From Demequina sp. NBRC 110052 (GTDB lineage: Bacteria > Actinomycetota > Actinomycetes > Actinomycetales > Demequinaceae): DNA of 64,000 nucleotides. Each line of letters starts with the position of its first letter. The first letter of the stretch is position 1. Shown here one piece after another: positions 36,669-45,372 of this stretch. A program made the position numbers and the translations under genes. Location: contig NZ_BBRI01000003.1 in the NCBI RefSeq assembly GCF_002090075.1, positions 248,001 through 312,000 on the forward strand, given 5' to 3'. The notes under the pieces were generated by a model. That model was given only the letters and a program-made list of their open reading frames with translations, had not been told where the DNA came from and did not search any database.

Positions 36669-38006
36669 GTGAGCGGCGGTGACGGCATCTACGAGGACAA
36701 CGACCGAGGCGCCGCGTCGCTTCCCGGCCGGGACGCCGCGGACGCCGTCGGTGGCGCAGGCGCACCCGTCACACTTCCCGGCACGGCGGCCGAGACCTCG
36801 GCCGATCGCCCGTGGCCGGTGCGGCATCTGAGTCCCAAGATCGGCGAGTACATCGCTCGGATGTCTCCCGTGTGGGTCGAGGGTCAAGTGCTGGGGGTCA
36901 AGCGCTGGCGGGACCTGGTGTTCCTCACACTTCGGGACACCGACGAGAACATGTCGCTGGGCGCGACGCTGCCCGCCGCGGCAGTCGACGCGCTGGGCAC
37001 GCCCCTCGAGGACGGCGCGCGGGTGGTGGTGCACGCCAAGCCGCAGTGGTGGACCAAGTCGGGTTCGCTGCAGATGAAGGGCCGCGAGGTGCGCACGGTG
37101 GGCCTGGGAGATCTGCTCGCGCGGATCGAGCTGCTCAAGGCCGCGCTCGCCGACGAGGGACTGTTCGATCCGGCGCGCAAAGTCCCGCTCCCCTTCCTGC
37201 CGCGCGTGGTGGGACTCGTGTGCGCGACCCAGGGCGACGCGGAGCACGACGTCGTCGAGAACGCTCAGCGGCGCTGGCCCGCGGTGCGGTTCGAGATCCG
37301 TCGCGTGACAGTGCAAGGCCCGCGCGCGGTCCCGGAGGTGCTCGCGGCCGTGCGCGAGCTCGACGCGAAGCCCGAGGTCGAGGTGATCGTCGTCGCCCGC
37401 GGCGGCGGCGCGTTCGAGGACCTGCTCGCATTCAGCGATGAGGAGCTGGTGCGCGCCATCGCGGAAGTGGACACGCCTGTGGTCAGCGCGATCGGGCACG
37501 AGAGAGACTCCCCGCTGCTGGACCTGGTGGCGGACTACCGCGCCTCCACTCCCACCGACGCAGGCAAGCGCATCGTGCCGGACGTCGCGCAGGAGCGCCG
37601 CGAGCTCGAGGGTGCACGCGCGCTCGCCGCAGCGGCGGTCGCGGCCCGCGTGGAGCGCGAGCGCCGAGGCCTCGAGGCATTCCTGACCCGACCTGTGCTC
37701 GCGCATCCGCTGCGCATGCTCGATCCGCATCGCGAGCGCCTCACGAGCACGCGGCGCGCCTCAGGCGAGGCGCTCGTGCGGCTCCTCACCGCGGCCGATG
37801 CCGCAGTGCGTGAACTCACGGCGAGCCTGCGGGCGCTCAGCCCGCAGGCGACGCTCGACCGCGGCTACGCCGTGATCCGCGACGACGCGGGCGCGGTCGT
37901 GCGCGACGCGTCGACCGTCGCGGTGGGCACGCCGCTTCACGTGCGCCTCGCCCGTGGCGAGTTGAAGGCCCAGGTGACCTCGGCGTCAAGCGCGTCGGGC
38001 GGGTAG
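36669..38006 (+). CDS. xseA: exodeoxyribonuclease VII large subunit
   Basis: 445 residues. A 48-residue Gly/Ala/Asp-rich extension, then the OB-fold single-strand-binding domain ([20 protein letters not shown]), the catalytic core ([60 protein letters not shown]), a coiled coil and the C-terminal segment [16 protein letters not shown] 36669 is used; CAGGCT (36656-36661) is 7 nt upstream. Its partner xseB lies downstream but a gene on the opposite strand separates them. Confidence 0.93.
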   Translation: MSGGDGIYEDNDRGAASLPGRDAADAVGGAGAPVTLPGTAAETSADRPWPVRHLSPKIGEYIARMSPVWVEGQVLGVKRWRDLVFLTLRDTDENMSLGATLPAAAVDALGTPLEDGARVVVHAKPQWWTKSGSLQMKGREVRTVGLGDLLARIELLKAALADEGLFDPARKVPLPFLPRVVGLVCATQGDAEHDVVENAQRRWPAVRFEIRRVTVQGPRAVPEVLAAVRELDAKPEVEVIVVARGGGAFEDLLAFSDEELVRAIAEVDTPVVSAIGHERDSPLLDLVADYRASTPTDAGKRIVPDVAQERRELEGARALAAAAVAARVERERRGLEAFLTRPVLAHPLRMLDPHRERLTSTRRASGEALVRLLTAADAAVRELTASLRALSPQATLDRGYAVIRDDAGAVVRDASTVAVGTPLHVRLARGELKAQVTSASSASGG

Positions 38007-38014
38007 CCGTCTCA

Positions 38015-38023
38015 GCGTCGGGC
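38015..38023 (-). repeat. GCCCGACGC 9-mer in a convergent spacer
   Basis: Exact copy (GCGTCGGGC on plus) between the stops of xseA and the convergent repeat-protein gene. Another copy, at 37992-38000, forms the last codons of xseA; the two are direct repeats 23 nt apart. Confidence 0.6.
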
Positions 38024-38048
38024 GCATGCCCACCCGGCGCTTGAACGC

Positions 38049-38480
38049 TCAGCCGCCAGTCAGCTTGGCCAGGACGCCCTTGACGCCGCCCTGCCCCGCG
38101 TACTGGTGGCGTGCTGCCGCAGCGACGTCGCGGTCGCGGTGCAGTGCGAGGCGTCGCAGCACGGCCGCGGGGATGGCCGTGTTGCCGGCAAGCGCGATGA
38201 GCACGTCGACCTGCTTGTCGTGCGCGAGCCGGTCCCAGACATCCTCGGGCACGTCGGCGCGCGCGTTGCTCGCGAGCGCGACGCGCACCGAGGTCGCTTC
38301 GTCGTCCGAGAGCTTGAGCAGGCTCAGCAGTGGCGTGCGGGCGTGCCGTGCGGCGACGACGCGCACACGGGCTTCCTCCGAGCGCGACGCCTGCGCCAGC
38401 TCATCGACGGTGGCGCTCTCCTCGTCGAGCACGCCTGCGCGCGCCAGGGCCGTGTCTTGCGTGTAGTTATCCGAGAACAT
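38049..38480 (-). CDS. helical-repeat (LRV/HEAT-like) protein
   Basis: 143 residues made of short alpha-helical repeats with a recurring pattern of Arg-Val-Ala-Leu-Ala-x-Asn (VRVVAARHARTPLLSLLKLS, VRVALASNARADVPEDVWDR, VLIALAGNTAIPAAVLRRLA). This is like leucine-rich repeat variant proteins, which act as protein-binding scaffolds. No enzyme motif. GGAG precedes the ATG. It interrupts the xseA-xseB pair on the opposite strand. The family call is moderate. Confidence 0.65.
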   Translation of the reverse strand: MFSDNYTQDTALARAGVLDEESATVDELAQASRSEEARVRVVAARHARTPLLSLLKLSDDEATSVRVALASNARADVPEDVWDRLAHDKQVDVLIALAGNTAIPAAVLRRLALHRDRDVAAAARHQYAGQGGVKGVLAKLTGG

Positions 38481-38608
38481 CGATCACTCCGTTGTGTCGT
38501 CCCCCTCCGCACGCTCGCCATCGAGCACGCGGGGACGGCCCGGGGACTCGAGCCGTCACACCATGAGAGTGCCGACATGGCGAATCATGACGCGATACGG
38601 TGGGCGGC

Positions 38609-38878
38609 GTGTCGAAGCCGATTCCCGAAGACGTGGCCGCGCTCAGCTATGAGGAGGCGCGCGACGAGCTCATCGCCATCGTGGCGCGCCTCGAAGGAGG
38701 CAGCGCGACCCTCGACGATTCCCTGGGTCTGTGGGAGCGAGGCGAGGCCCTCGCGGCCCACTGCCAGGCGCTGCTCGACGGCGCCGCGACACGCATCGGC
38801 GAGGCACGCGGTGAGGATCCGGCCGATGCGGGCGTGATCGGCGTCGTGCCCGGCGACGAGGATGAGGAGGAGTCATGA
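38609..38878 (+). CDS. xseB: exodeoxyribonuclease VII small subunit
   Basis: 89 residues with the XseB helical hairpin (SYEEARDELIAIVARLEGGS, SLGLWERGEALAAHCQALLD) and an acidic tail. It packs on the XseA coiled coil to form the active nuclease. The GTG at 38609 is set by TACGGT (38596-38601) 7 nt upstream; an ATG-like start three codons earlier would overlap the promoter. The stop overlaps the kinase start (ATGA, 38875-38878). Confidence 0.92.
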   Translation: MSKPIPEDVAALSYEEARDELIAIVARLEGGSATLDDSLGLWERGEALAAHCQALLDGAATRIGEARGEDPADAGVIGVVPGDEDEEES

Positions 38879-39795
38879 GCCACGCGCTCGTCGTCGGCGA
38901 GGCGCTCGTCGACATCGTGTATCGCGCCGACGGATCCGAGGATCGCGTCCCTGGCGGATCGCCTGCGAACGTCGCGCTCACGCTCGCGCGGCTCGGCCGG
39001 GACGCCGAGCTGCTCACTCACCTGGGCACCGACGAGCCAGGTGCCGCGGTCGCGGCGCATCTCGCCGCGTCGGGCGTCACGCTCGCGCCCGGAAGCACCG
39101 ACGCGGCGCGCACCTCGGCCGCGACTGCCGTGCTCGACGCGGACGGCGCCGCCACCTACGTGTTCGACCTCGCGTGGCATGTGTCGCCAGCGGCGGCGCC
39201 CCGGCCCGCGCCCGCGGTGCTCCACACGGGCTCGATCGCGGCGGTGATCGAGCCCGGCGCGACGGATGTGCGGCGTCTTGCCGCCGAGCTCCGCAGCGAG
39301 GCGACGATCACGTACGACCCGAATGCGCGTCCCGCCCTCATGGGGACCGCCGACGAGGCGCGTCCCGTGATCGAGTCGATGGTGGCGCTGTCAGATGTGG
39401 TGAAGGTCTCGGACGAAGACCTCGCGTGGCTCGCCGAGGGGCAGACGCCCGAAGAGGTGTGCCAGGCCTGGGTCGCGCTCGGCCCGGCGGTCGTGATCGT
39501 CACGCGAGGCGGCGACGGAGCGAGTGCGTTCCTCGCTTCAGGCGAGCGGGTGGACGTGCCCGCCCCCGCGGTCACGGTGGTGGACACCGTCGGCGCCGGC
39601 GACTCCTTCATGGGCGGGCTGATCGACGGACTGTGGTCCGCCGGCCTGCTCGGCGCCTCGCACCGAGACGCGCTGCGCTCCCTGTCCCCCGCGACGCTGA
39701 AGCCCATCCTTGAGCGGTGCGCGCGCATCGCCGCCGTCACGGTCTCGCGCGCGGGTGCCAACCCACCCACCTCCGCGGAGCTCGGCGAGGCCTGA
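38875..39795 (+). CDS. PfkB-family carbohydrate kinase, fructokinase-like
   Basis: 306-residue ribokinase-fold sugar kinase. The N-terminal signature [15 protein letters not shown] and the C-terminal [18 protein letters not shown], with catalytic Asp, are intact; [12 protein letters not shown] is shared with fructokinases. Likely substrate is fructose or a related sugar, but PfkB specificity is not safely read from sequence. Translationally coupled to xseB by a 4-nt overlap. Confidence 0.85.
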   Translation: MSHALVVGEALVDIVYRADGSEDRVPGGSPANVALTLARLGRDAELLTHLGTDEPGAAVAAHLAASGVTLAPGSTDAARTSAATAVLDADGAATYVFDLAWHVSPAAAPRPAPAVLHTGSIAAVIEPGATDVRRLAAELRSEATITYDPNARPALMGTADEARPVIESMVALSDVVKVSDEDLAWLAEGQTPEEVCQAWVALGPAVVIVTRGGDGASAFLASGERVDVPAPAVTVVDTVGAGDSFMGGLIDGLWSAGLLGASHRDALRSLSPATLKPILERCARIAAVTVSRAGANPPTSAELGEA

Positions 39796-39863
39796 CCCCC
39801 GAGGGGCTTCCCGGGAGCTGGGCGCTGGTCGCCACCGTCGGTGCGTCCTGTAAGAATGGCGCC

Positions 39864-41252
39864 ATGACAACGGAGTTCAGGATCGAGCACGACACCATGG
39901 GAGAGGTGCGGGTCCCCGCCGACGCCCTCTACCGCGCACAGACCCAGCGGGCCGTCGAGAACTTCCCCATCTCCGGGATGACGCTCGAACGGCGCCACAT
40001 CGAGGCCCTCGCGCGCGTGAAGAAGGCGGCAGCGCGCGCCAACGCCGAGCTCGGGGTCTTGGACGCGGACATCGCCGACGCGATCGTCGCCGCAGCCGAC
40101 GAGGTCGCCTCCGGCGAGCACGACGGGCACTTCCCCGTCGACGTGTTCCAAACCGGCTCGGGCACGTCCTCGAACATGAACACCAACGAGGTCATCGCGA
40201 CGCTGGCGACGCGCCGCCTTGGCCGCGACGTGCACCCGAACGATCACGTCAACTGCTCGCAGTCGTCCAACGACGTCTTCCCCACCTCCGTGCACGTGGC
40301 CGCCGCAGCCACGCTCGTCGGTGACCTGGTGCCCGCGCTGGAGCACCTCGCGACGTCGCTCGAGGCCAAGTCGGTGGAGTTCGCCGACGTCGTGAAGTCG
40401 GGCCGCACGCACCTCATGGACGCGACCCCCGTGACGCTGGGCCAGGAGTTCGGCGGCTACGCCGCGGCCGTGCGCCTCGGCATCGAGCGCCTGCTCGTCG
40501 CCCTCCCCCGCGTTGCCGAAGTTCCCCTCGGCGGCACCGCCGTCGGGACGGGCATCAACACACCCGAGGGCTTCCCGCAGCGCGTCATCGCGCTGCTCGC
40601 CGAGGACACGGCGCTGCCGATCACCGAGGCGCGCGACCACTTCGAGGCGCAGTCCGCGCGCGACGCGCTCGTCGAGGTCTCGGGCGCGCTGCGCGTGATC
40701 GCCGTCAGCCTCACCAAGATCTGCAACGACCTGCGGTGGATGGGCTCGGGGCCCAACACGGGACTGGGCGAGATCGCGCTCCCGGATCTGCAGCCCGGCT
40801 CGTCGATCATGCCCGGCAAGGTCAACCCCGTGGTGCCCGAGGCCGTGCTGATGGTCTGCGCGCGCGTGATCGGCAACGACGCGACGGTCGCGTGGGCCGG
40901 CGCCTCCGGCTCGTTCGAGCTCAATGTGCAGATCCCCGTCATCGCTCTCGGAGTGCTCGAGTCGATGCGACTGCTCGCGAACTCCTCTCGGGTGCTCGCG
41001 GACCGCACGATCGACGGCATCACCGCCAACGAGGAGCGCGCGCGCTTCCTCGCCGAGGCCAGCCCCAGCATCGTCACCCCGCTCAACCGTGTCATCGGCT
41101 ACGAGAACGCCGCGGCGATCGCGAAGCACGCCGTCAAGAAGGGCATGACGGTCCGCGAGGCCACGATCGATCTCGGTTTCGTCGAGCGCGGCGAGATCGA
41201 CGTCGAGCAGCTCGACGCGCTGCTCGACGTGACCACGATGACGGGACGCTGA
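39864..41252 (+). CDS. fumC: class II fumarate hydratase
   Basis: Iron-independent TCA enzyme that interconverts fumarate and L-malate. 462 residues with [14 protein letters not shown] (97-110), the catalytic His in the [11 protein letters not shown] region (180-190), and the mobile signature loop [11 protein letters not shown] (312-322). The ATG at 39864 follows a TAAGAAT sequence by 6 nt, which suggests a leaderless start; the frame is open further upstream inside the kinase gene. Confidence 0.96.
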   Translation: MTTEFRIEHDTMGEVRVPADALYRAQTQRAVENFPISGMTLERRHIEALARVKKAAARANAELGVLDADIADAIVAAADEVASGEHDGHFPVDVFQTGSGTSSNMNTNEVIATLATRRLGRDVHPNDHVNCSQSSNDVFPTSVHVAAAATLVGDLVPALEHLATSLEAKSVEFADVVKSGRTHLMDATPVTLGQEFGGYAAAVRLGIERLLVALPRVAEVPLGGTAVGTGINTPEGFPQRVIALLAEDTALPITEARDHFEAQSARDALVEVSGALRVIAVSLTKICNDLRWMGSGPNTGLGEIALPDLQPGSSIMPGKVNPVVPEAVLMVCARVIGNDATVAWAGASGSFELNVQIPVIALGVLESMRLLANSSRVLADRTIDGITANEERARFLAEASPSIVTPLNRVIGYENAAAIAKHAVKKGMTVREATIDLGFVERGEIDVEQLDALLDVTTMTGR

Positions 41253-41280
41253 GCGCGCGAGCGGTGATGCGCACCGGGCG

Positions 41281-41312
41281 CGGGACCTAGGTCCCGACGC
41301 GCCGCGTAGAAT
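41281..41312 (+). promoter_or_regulatory. ndh promoter with 16-bp palindromic (DosR-like) operator
   Basis: A perfect 16-bp palindrome, CGGGACCTAGGTCCCG, occupies 41281-41296. A TAGAAT -10 follows at 41307-41312, so the palindrome covers the -35 position. GGGAC-N4-GTCCC is the core of the DosR/DevR box known from mycobacteria. The predicted leader before ndh is about 83 nt. Confidence 0.6.
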
Positions 41313-41401
41313 TGCGCACATCACCACGCACGGCCGCGGGACGGCTGCGTGGGCGGAACAACCACGGGCAGGTCCCTGGTTGTCATCCGCAGGAGGTTCC
41401 C

Positions 41402-42715
41402 ATGTCTCGCACCCGAGTCCTCATCCTGGGCGGCGGCTACGTCGGCCTGTTCACCGCCCTCACCCTCAAGCGCAAGGCGCGCGGCACCGTCGACATCACG
41501 CTGCTCGACCGCCGCCCCTACATGACGTACGCGCCGTTCCTGCCGGAGGCGGGCGCGGGCTCCATCGAGCCGCGCCACGCCGTGGTGCCGCTGCGGCGCG
41601 AGCTCAAGGGCGTCAAGGTGCTCCAGGGCAAGGTGACCGGGATCCGTCACGCTGACCGCACCGTCACGGCCGCGACCGACATCGGCGACGAACTGAGCCT
41701 CGAGTACGACGAACTCGTCATCGCGCTCGGCTCCGTGTCGCGCACGCTCCCGATTCCGGGACTCGCGGACTTCGCCATCGGCTTCAAGTACGTCGAGGAG
41801 GCCTCGGCGGTGCGCAACCGCGTGCTGGGCCGCATCGCGCGCGCCGCGACCACCACCGACCCCGACCTTCGCAAGCGCCTGCTGACGTTCGTGTTCGTCG
41901 GGGGCGGCTTCGCGGGGGTCGAGGCGTTCGCCGAAACCGAGGACATGGCGCGGGCCGCACTGCGGTACTACCCCGAGCTGTCCGACGAGGATCTCCACTT
42001 CGTCATGGTCGAGGCCATGGGCCGCATCCTCCCCGAGATGGGTCCCGACATGGGCGACTACACCGTCAAGGAGCTCGAGAGGCGCGGCATGCGCGTCCTG
42101 CTCGAGACACGACTCGAGGGCTGCGAGAACGGCCACGTGAAGCTGTCCAACGGCGAGGAGTTCGAAGCGGACACCGTCGTGTGGACCGCAGGGGTGAGGC
42201 CCGCGCCGGTGCTCGCCGAGTCGGACCTGCCGCTCGGCCCCAAGGGACACGTGAGCGCCTCCGCGACCTTGCAGGTCGTCACCGAGGACGGCGAGGTCGT
42301 GCCGGGTGTGTGGGCGGCAGGCGACTGCGCTCAGGTCCCCAACCTCGTCGAGGGCGAGGGTGACTGGTGCGCCCCCTCCGCGCAGCACGCGGTGCGTCAG
42401 GCGCGTCACCTGGGCGCCAATCTCGCCGCTCACCTCGCGGGACGCGAGCTGAAGCAGTACAAGCACAAGCACCTGGGGCTCGTCGCGTCGCTCGGCCTGA
42501 ACAAGGGCGTCGCCTCCACGATGGGCATCAAGCTGCGCGGCTGGCCCGCGTGGGTCATGCACCGCACGTACCACCTGCTGCAGATCCCCACCTTCAACCG
42601 CAAGGCCCGGGTCGCGCTCGACTGGACGACCGCACTGTTCTTCCGCCGCGACATGGTCTCCATGGGGCGCCTCCAGGAGCCGCGTCGGGCCTTCGAGGAG
42701 GCCGCGCGCAGCTGA
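41402..42715 (+). CDS. ndh: type II NADH dehydrogenase (NDH-2)
   Basis: Membrane-associated, non-proton-pumping NADH:quinone oxidoreductase. 437 residues with the FAD-binding GGGYVGLFTAL (9-19), the NADH-binding VFVGGGFAGVEAFAE (about 165-180), VVWTAGVRP, and WAAGDCAQVPN for FAD; a C-terminal amphipathic helix near residues 385-410 would bind the membrane. AGGAGG is 5 nt before the ATG. Its promoter carries a DosR-like palindrome, which suggests oxygen or redox control. Confidence 0.9.
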   Translation: MSRTRVLILGGGYVGLFTALTLKRKARGTVDITLLDRRPYMTYAPFLPEAGAGSIEPRHAVVPLRRELKGVKVLQGKVTGIRHADRTVTAATDIGDELSLEYDELVIALGSVSRTLPIPGLADFAIGFKYVEEASAVRNRVLGRIARAATTTDPDLRKRLLTFVFVGGGFAGVEAFAETEDMARAALRYYPELSDEDLHFVMVEAMGRILPEMGPDMGDYTVKELERRGMRVLLETRLEGCENGHVKLSNGEEFEADTVVWTAGVRPAPVLAESDLPLGPKGHVSASATLQVVTEDGEVVPGVWAAGDCAQVPNLVEGEGDWCAPSAQHAVRQARHLGANLAAHLAGRELKQYKHKHLGLVASLGLNKGVASTMGIKLRGWPAWVMHRTYHLLQIPTFNRKARVALDWTTALFFRRDMVSMGRLQEPRRAFEEAARS

Positions 42716-42748
42716 GCGCCGCAGCGACCGGCGTGAGGACGCTCTCGG

Positions 42749-43420
42749 CTAGGCCCTGGTCACCCACACGGCGTCGGTGGCGGAACGCCCCAGGGTGATG
42801 GCGTGACCGGCGTCGTCGACGAGTTCGACGGCACCGGAGAACGGCGCACCTGGCTTGAGGGACAGCACGGCGCCGATGTGCACGCCCTGATGCGCGAAGA
42901 ACTTGAGCAGCTCGGGGTCGTCGTCGGAGATGCGCTCGACCCTCACCCGCGCGGGCGGCACGACCTCGGTGAGCAGGTGCGCGTCGGGCGCGTCGAGCAC
43001 GCCCTCCGCGCTCGGGATCGGGTCGCCGTGCGGGTCGCGTGAGGGGTGGCCCAGGCGCTGGTCGATGCGGTCGACCATGAAGTCGGACACGGCGTGCTCG
43101 AGCGTCTCGGCTTCGTCGTGCACCTGATCCCAGCGGTAGCCGAGCATCTCCACGAGGAACGTCTCGATGAGGCGGTGCCTGCGCACCATGGCGACGGCAT
43201 AGGCGCGACCTCGCGTGGTGAGTTCAACGGAGCCGTACGGAGTGTGCGCGAGCAGGCCCTGCTCAGAGAGCCGCCGCACCGCGTCGGACACGGTGGACTT
43301 GCCGACCCCTACCTTCTCCGCGAGCGCGGTCGGCGTCACGGGCGCGTCGGTCCACTCCTGGAGTCCCCACACGGCCTTCAGGTAGTTCTGGGCGCTGGAC
43401 GACAGCTCGGAGACCGACAC
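42749..43420 (-). CDS. mntR: manganese-responsive regulator MntR (DtxR family)
   Basis: 223 residues: winged helix (PTALAEKVGVGKSTVSDAVR), dimer domain with metal ligands, and a C-terminal SH3/FeoA-like domain. Offset by three from IdeR numbering, His82, Glu86, His101, Glu108 and His109 match the known ligands, while the iron-type Cys102 is replaced by Glu105. That favours manganese sensing. The start is GTG with TAGCCT (43427-43432) 6 nt upstream, hence leaderless. It sits beside the heme operon and iron importer but would not itself be the iron regulator. Confidence 0.85.
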   Translation of the reverse strand: MSVSELSSSAQNYLKAVWGLQEWTDAPVTPTALAEKVGVGKSTVSDAVRRLSEQGLLAHTPYGSVELTTRGRAYAVAMVRRHRLIETFLVEMLGYRWDQVHDEAETLEHAVSDFMVDRIDQRLGHPSRDPHGDPIPSAEGVLDAPDAHLLTEVVPPARVRVERISDDDPELLKFFAHQGVHIGAVLSLKPGAPFSGAVELVDDAGHAITLGRSATDAVWVTRA

Positions 43421-43482
43421 GGCGCAAGGCTACCAAGCGGTCGGCGGCAAACCCGGGGCCGCGCACGGCAGCACGGTGCGAC

Positions 43483-43513
43483 GCGTCGGGCGGCGGTTCT
43501 GCCCGCCCGACGC
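43483..43513. terminator. hemH terminator built from two GCCCGACGC copies
   Basis: GCGTCGGGCGG (43483-43493) and its reverse complement (43503-43513) form an 11-bp stem with a 9-nt loop, starting 10 nt after the hemH stop. Each arm contains an exact copy of the recurrent 9-mer. Confidence 0.7.
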
Positions 43514-43522
43514 GGCGTACGG

Positions 43523-44701
43523 CTACTGCGACGCGACGGTCGGCTTGGCGGCGCGGCCCAGGCAGCAGTCGGTGGGGCACACGTCCTGCCAGGGCCCGAG
43601 CGCGGTGAGCGCGACCCGGTCGCGTGCGGTCCCGCCGGGAGCCACGTGGCGTTCCTCGACCAGGTCGATGAGCCCCGAGACGAACGCGGGGTCCACGCCG
43701 ACCGTGGGCACGCGCACCATCGTGAGCCCGCGCTCGTCGCACGTCTCCTGCGCCTCGTTGTCCAGGTCCCAGATGACTTCCATGTGGTCCGAGACGAAGC
43801 CGAGCGGCGAGACGACGAGGCCGCTGACGGACTCCGGGAGCGCCTCGATCGCGTCGTTGATGTCGGGCTCGAGCCACGGCACGCGCGGGTCGCCCGAGCG
43901 GGACTGATACACGAGCGAGTGCGGCACGCCGGGGAACTCGTCGGCGATCCTGTCCATCACGAGCGCGGCGACGGCGCGCTGCTGCTCGGCGTACCACCCG
44001 CCGCCGGCGTACCACTCGTTCTCGCCGCCCACCTCGACGGGCGTGCCGTCGGGCAGCGACTCGCGCGGCCCGGAGACCGACGCGGCCGACGTGGGGATCG
44101 AGTGCGTCGCGAACATCACGTGCACTTCGCCCCCCTTTCCCTGCGCCGCGAGTTCGCGCAGCCCCGCGCGCACGGCCTCCACGTTCGGCTCGACGAAGCC
44201 GGGGTGGTCGAAGTACTGGCGCACCTTGTCCAGCTCGAGCTCGCCCTCGAGCCCCGCCTGCGCGAGCGCCTCTGCGAGGTCCTCGCGGTACGCGCGGCAG
44301 CCCGAGTACGACGAGAACGCGGTGGTGACGAGCACGAGCACCTTGCGGTGCCCGTCGGCGTGGAGCTCCTTGAGCGCATCGGAGAAGTACGGCGCCCAGA
44401 AGCGATTGCCCCAGTACACGGGCAGATCGAGCCCGCGCGCGGCGATCTCGCCCTCGAGCGCGGCCTTGAGGTCGCGGTTCTGCTGGTTGATGGGGCTGAT
44501 GCCGCCGAAGTGGCGGTAGTGGTGCGAGACCTCCTCGAGACGCTCGTCCGGGATGCCGCGTCCGCGCGTGACGTTGCGCAGGTACGGGATCACGTCGTCC
44601 TGTCCCTCGGGGCCGCCGAAGCCTGCGAGGAGGATGCAGTCGTACGTGGTCGGCTCGACGGTCCGCTCGGACGCGGCGAGCGGGGGCAGGGTCTCGGTCA
44701 T
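43523..44701 (-). CDS. hemH: coproporphyrin III ferrochelatase
   Basis: Inserts Fe2+ into coproporphyrin III in the actinobacterial heme pathway (CpfC). 392 residues. Metal-site His200 (FATHSIP) and Glu309 (SDHMEV) are present. Cys135 (SGCRAYRED) with C-terminal Cys375, Cys379 and Cys380 matches the ligand pattern of actinobacterial [2Fe-2S] ferrochelatases. The ATG at 44699-44701 overlaps the hemQ stop (ATGA), and is preferred to a much longer upstream frame. Last gene of hemE-hemY-hemQ-hemH. Confidence 0.94.
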   Translation of the reverse strand: MTETLPPLAASERTVEPTTYDCILLAGFGGPEGQDDVIPYLRNVTRGRGIPDERLEEVSHHYRHFGGISPINQQNRDLKAALEGEIAARGLDLPVYWGNRFWAPYFSDALKELHADGHRKVLVLVTTAFSSYSGCRAYREDLAEALAQAGLEGELELDKVRQYFDHPGFVEPNVEAVRAGLRELAAQGKGGEVHVMFATHSIPTSAASVSGPRESLPDGTPVEVGGENEWYAGGGWYAEQQRAVAALVMDRIADEFPGVPHSLVYQSRSGDPRVPWLEPDINDAIEALPESVSGLVVSPLGFVSDHMEVIWDLDNEAQETCDERGLTMVRVPTVGVDPAFVSGLIDLVEERHVAPGGTARDRVALTALGPWQDVCPTDCCLGRAAKPTVASQ

Positions 44702-45372
44702 GAGGCGAGCACCTCGACGGCCTCCGCGGTCGTCACGCGGCGACCGGTGTAGAACGGCAGCTCCTCGCGCACGTGGCGGCGCGCCTCCGTGTAGCGCAGC
44801 TCGCGCATCATGTCGACGAGCTCGGTGACGTCGTCGGCCTCCATGGGCAGCAGCCACTCGTAGTCGCCGAGCGCGAAAGCGGCGACGGTGTTGGCGATGA
44901 CGCCCTTGAACTGCGATCCCTTGATGCCGTGGTCGCGCAGCATCGCCGAGCGCTCCTCCTCCGGCAGCAGGTACCACTCGTACGAGCGCACGAACGGATA
45001 CACCGTGAGCCAGTCGCGCGCGGGCTCGCCGCGCAGGAAGCCGGGGACGTGGCGCTTGTTGAACTCGGCGTCACGGTGCACTCCTGCGGCCGACCACGTG
45101 AGGGTGGTGTCGGCGAGCAGTTCCGTGGCGCGCAGCTCGCGCAGCGCGAGCTGCAGATCCTCGAGCGCAGGTCCGTGCAGCCACAGCATCACGGTGCCGT
45201 CGGCGCGCAGGCCGGAGACGTCGTAGATGCCGCGCAGGGTGACGTCGTGCTCGGCGAGCTCGGCGACGGCCGCATCGAAGTGCTCGACGACCTCGGCGAG
45301 CTCCTCGTCGGGCGCGTCCAGCAGTCCGTCCAGCACGGAGAACAAGGTGAATCCGTCAGCATGATCGGTCAT
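44698..45372 (-). CDS. hemQ: coproheme decarboxylase (chlorite-dismutase family)
   Basis: Last step of the coproporphyrin pathway: decarboxylates coproheme to heme b with H2O2. 224 residues. By alignment with the C. diphtheriae enzyme (His118, Tyr135, His158), the distal His108 (NKRHVPGFL), catalytic Tyr125 (TVYPFVRS) and axial His148 (RDHGIKG) are all present. It overlaps hemY and hemH by 4 nt each, so it is made together with the enzymes on either side. Confidence 0.95.
   Translation of the reverse strand: MTDHADGFTLFSVLDGLLDAPDEELAEVVEHFDAAVAELAEHDVTLRGIYDVSGLRADGTVMLWLHGPALEDLQLALRELRATELLADTTLTWSAAGVHRDAEFNKRHVPGFLRGEPARDWLTVYPFVRSYEWYLLPEEERSAMLRDHGIKGSQFKGVIANTVAAFALGDYEWLLPMEADDVTELVDMMRELRYTEARRHVREELPFYTGRRVTTAEAVEVLAS

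Noticed and set aside
42749-43420. IdeR/DtxR iron regulator for the DtxR-family gene
   Set aside because: The Cys ligand of the iron regulators is Glu here and the N-terminal region resembles MntR.
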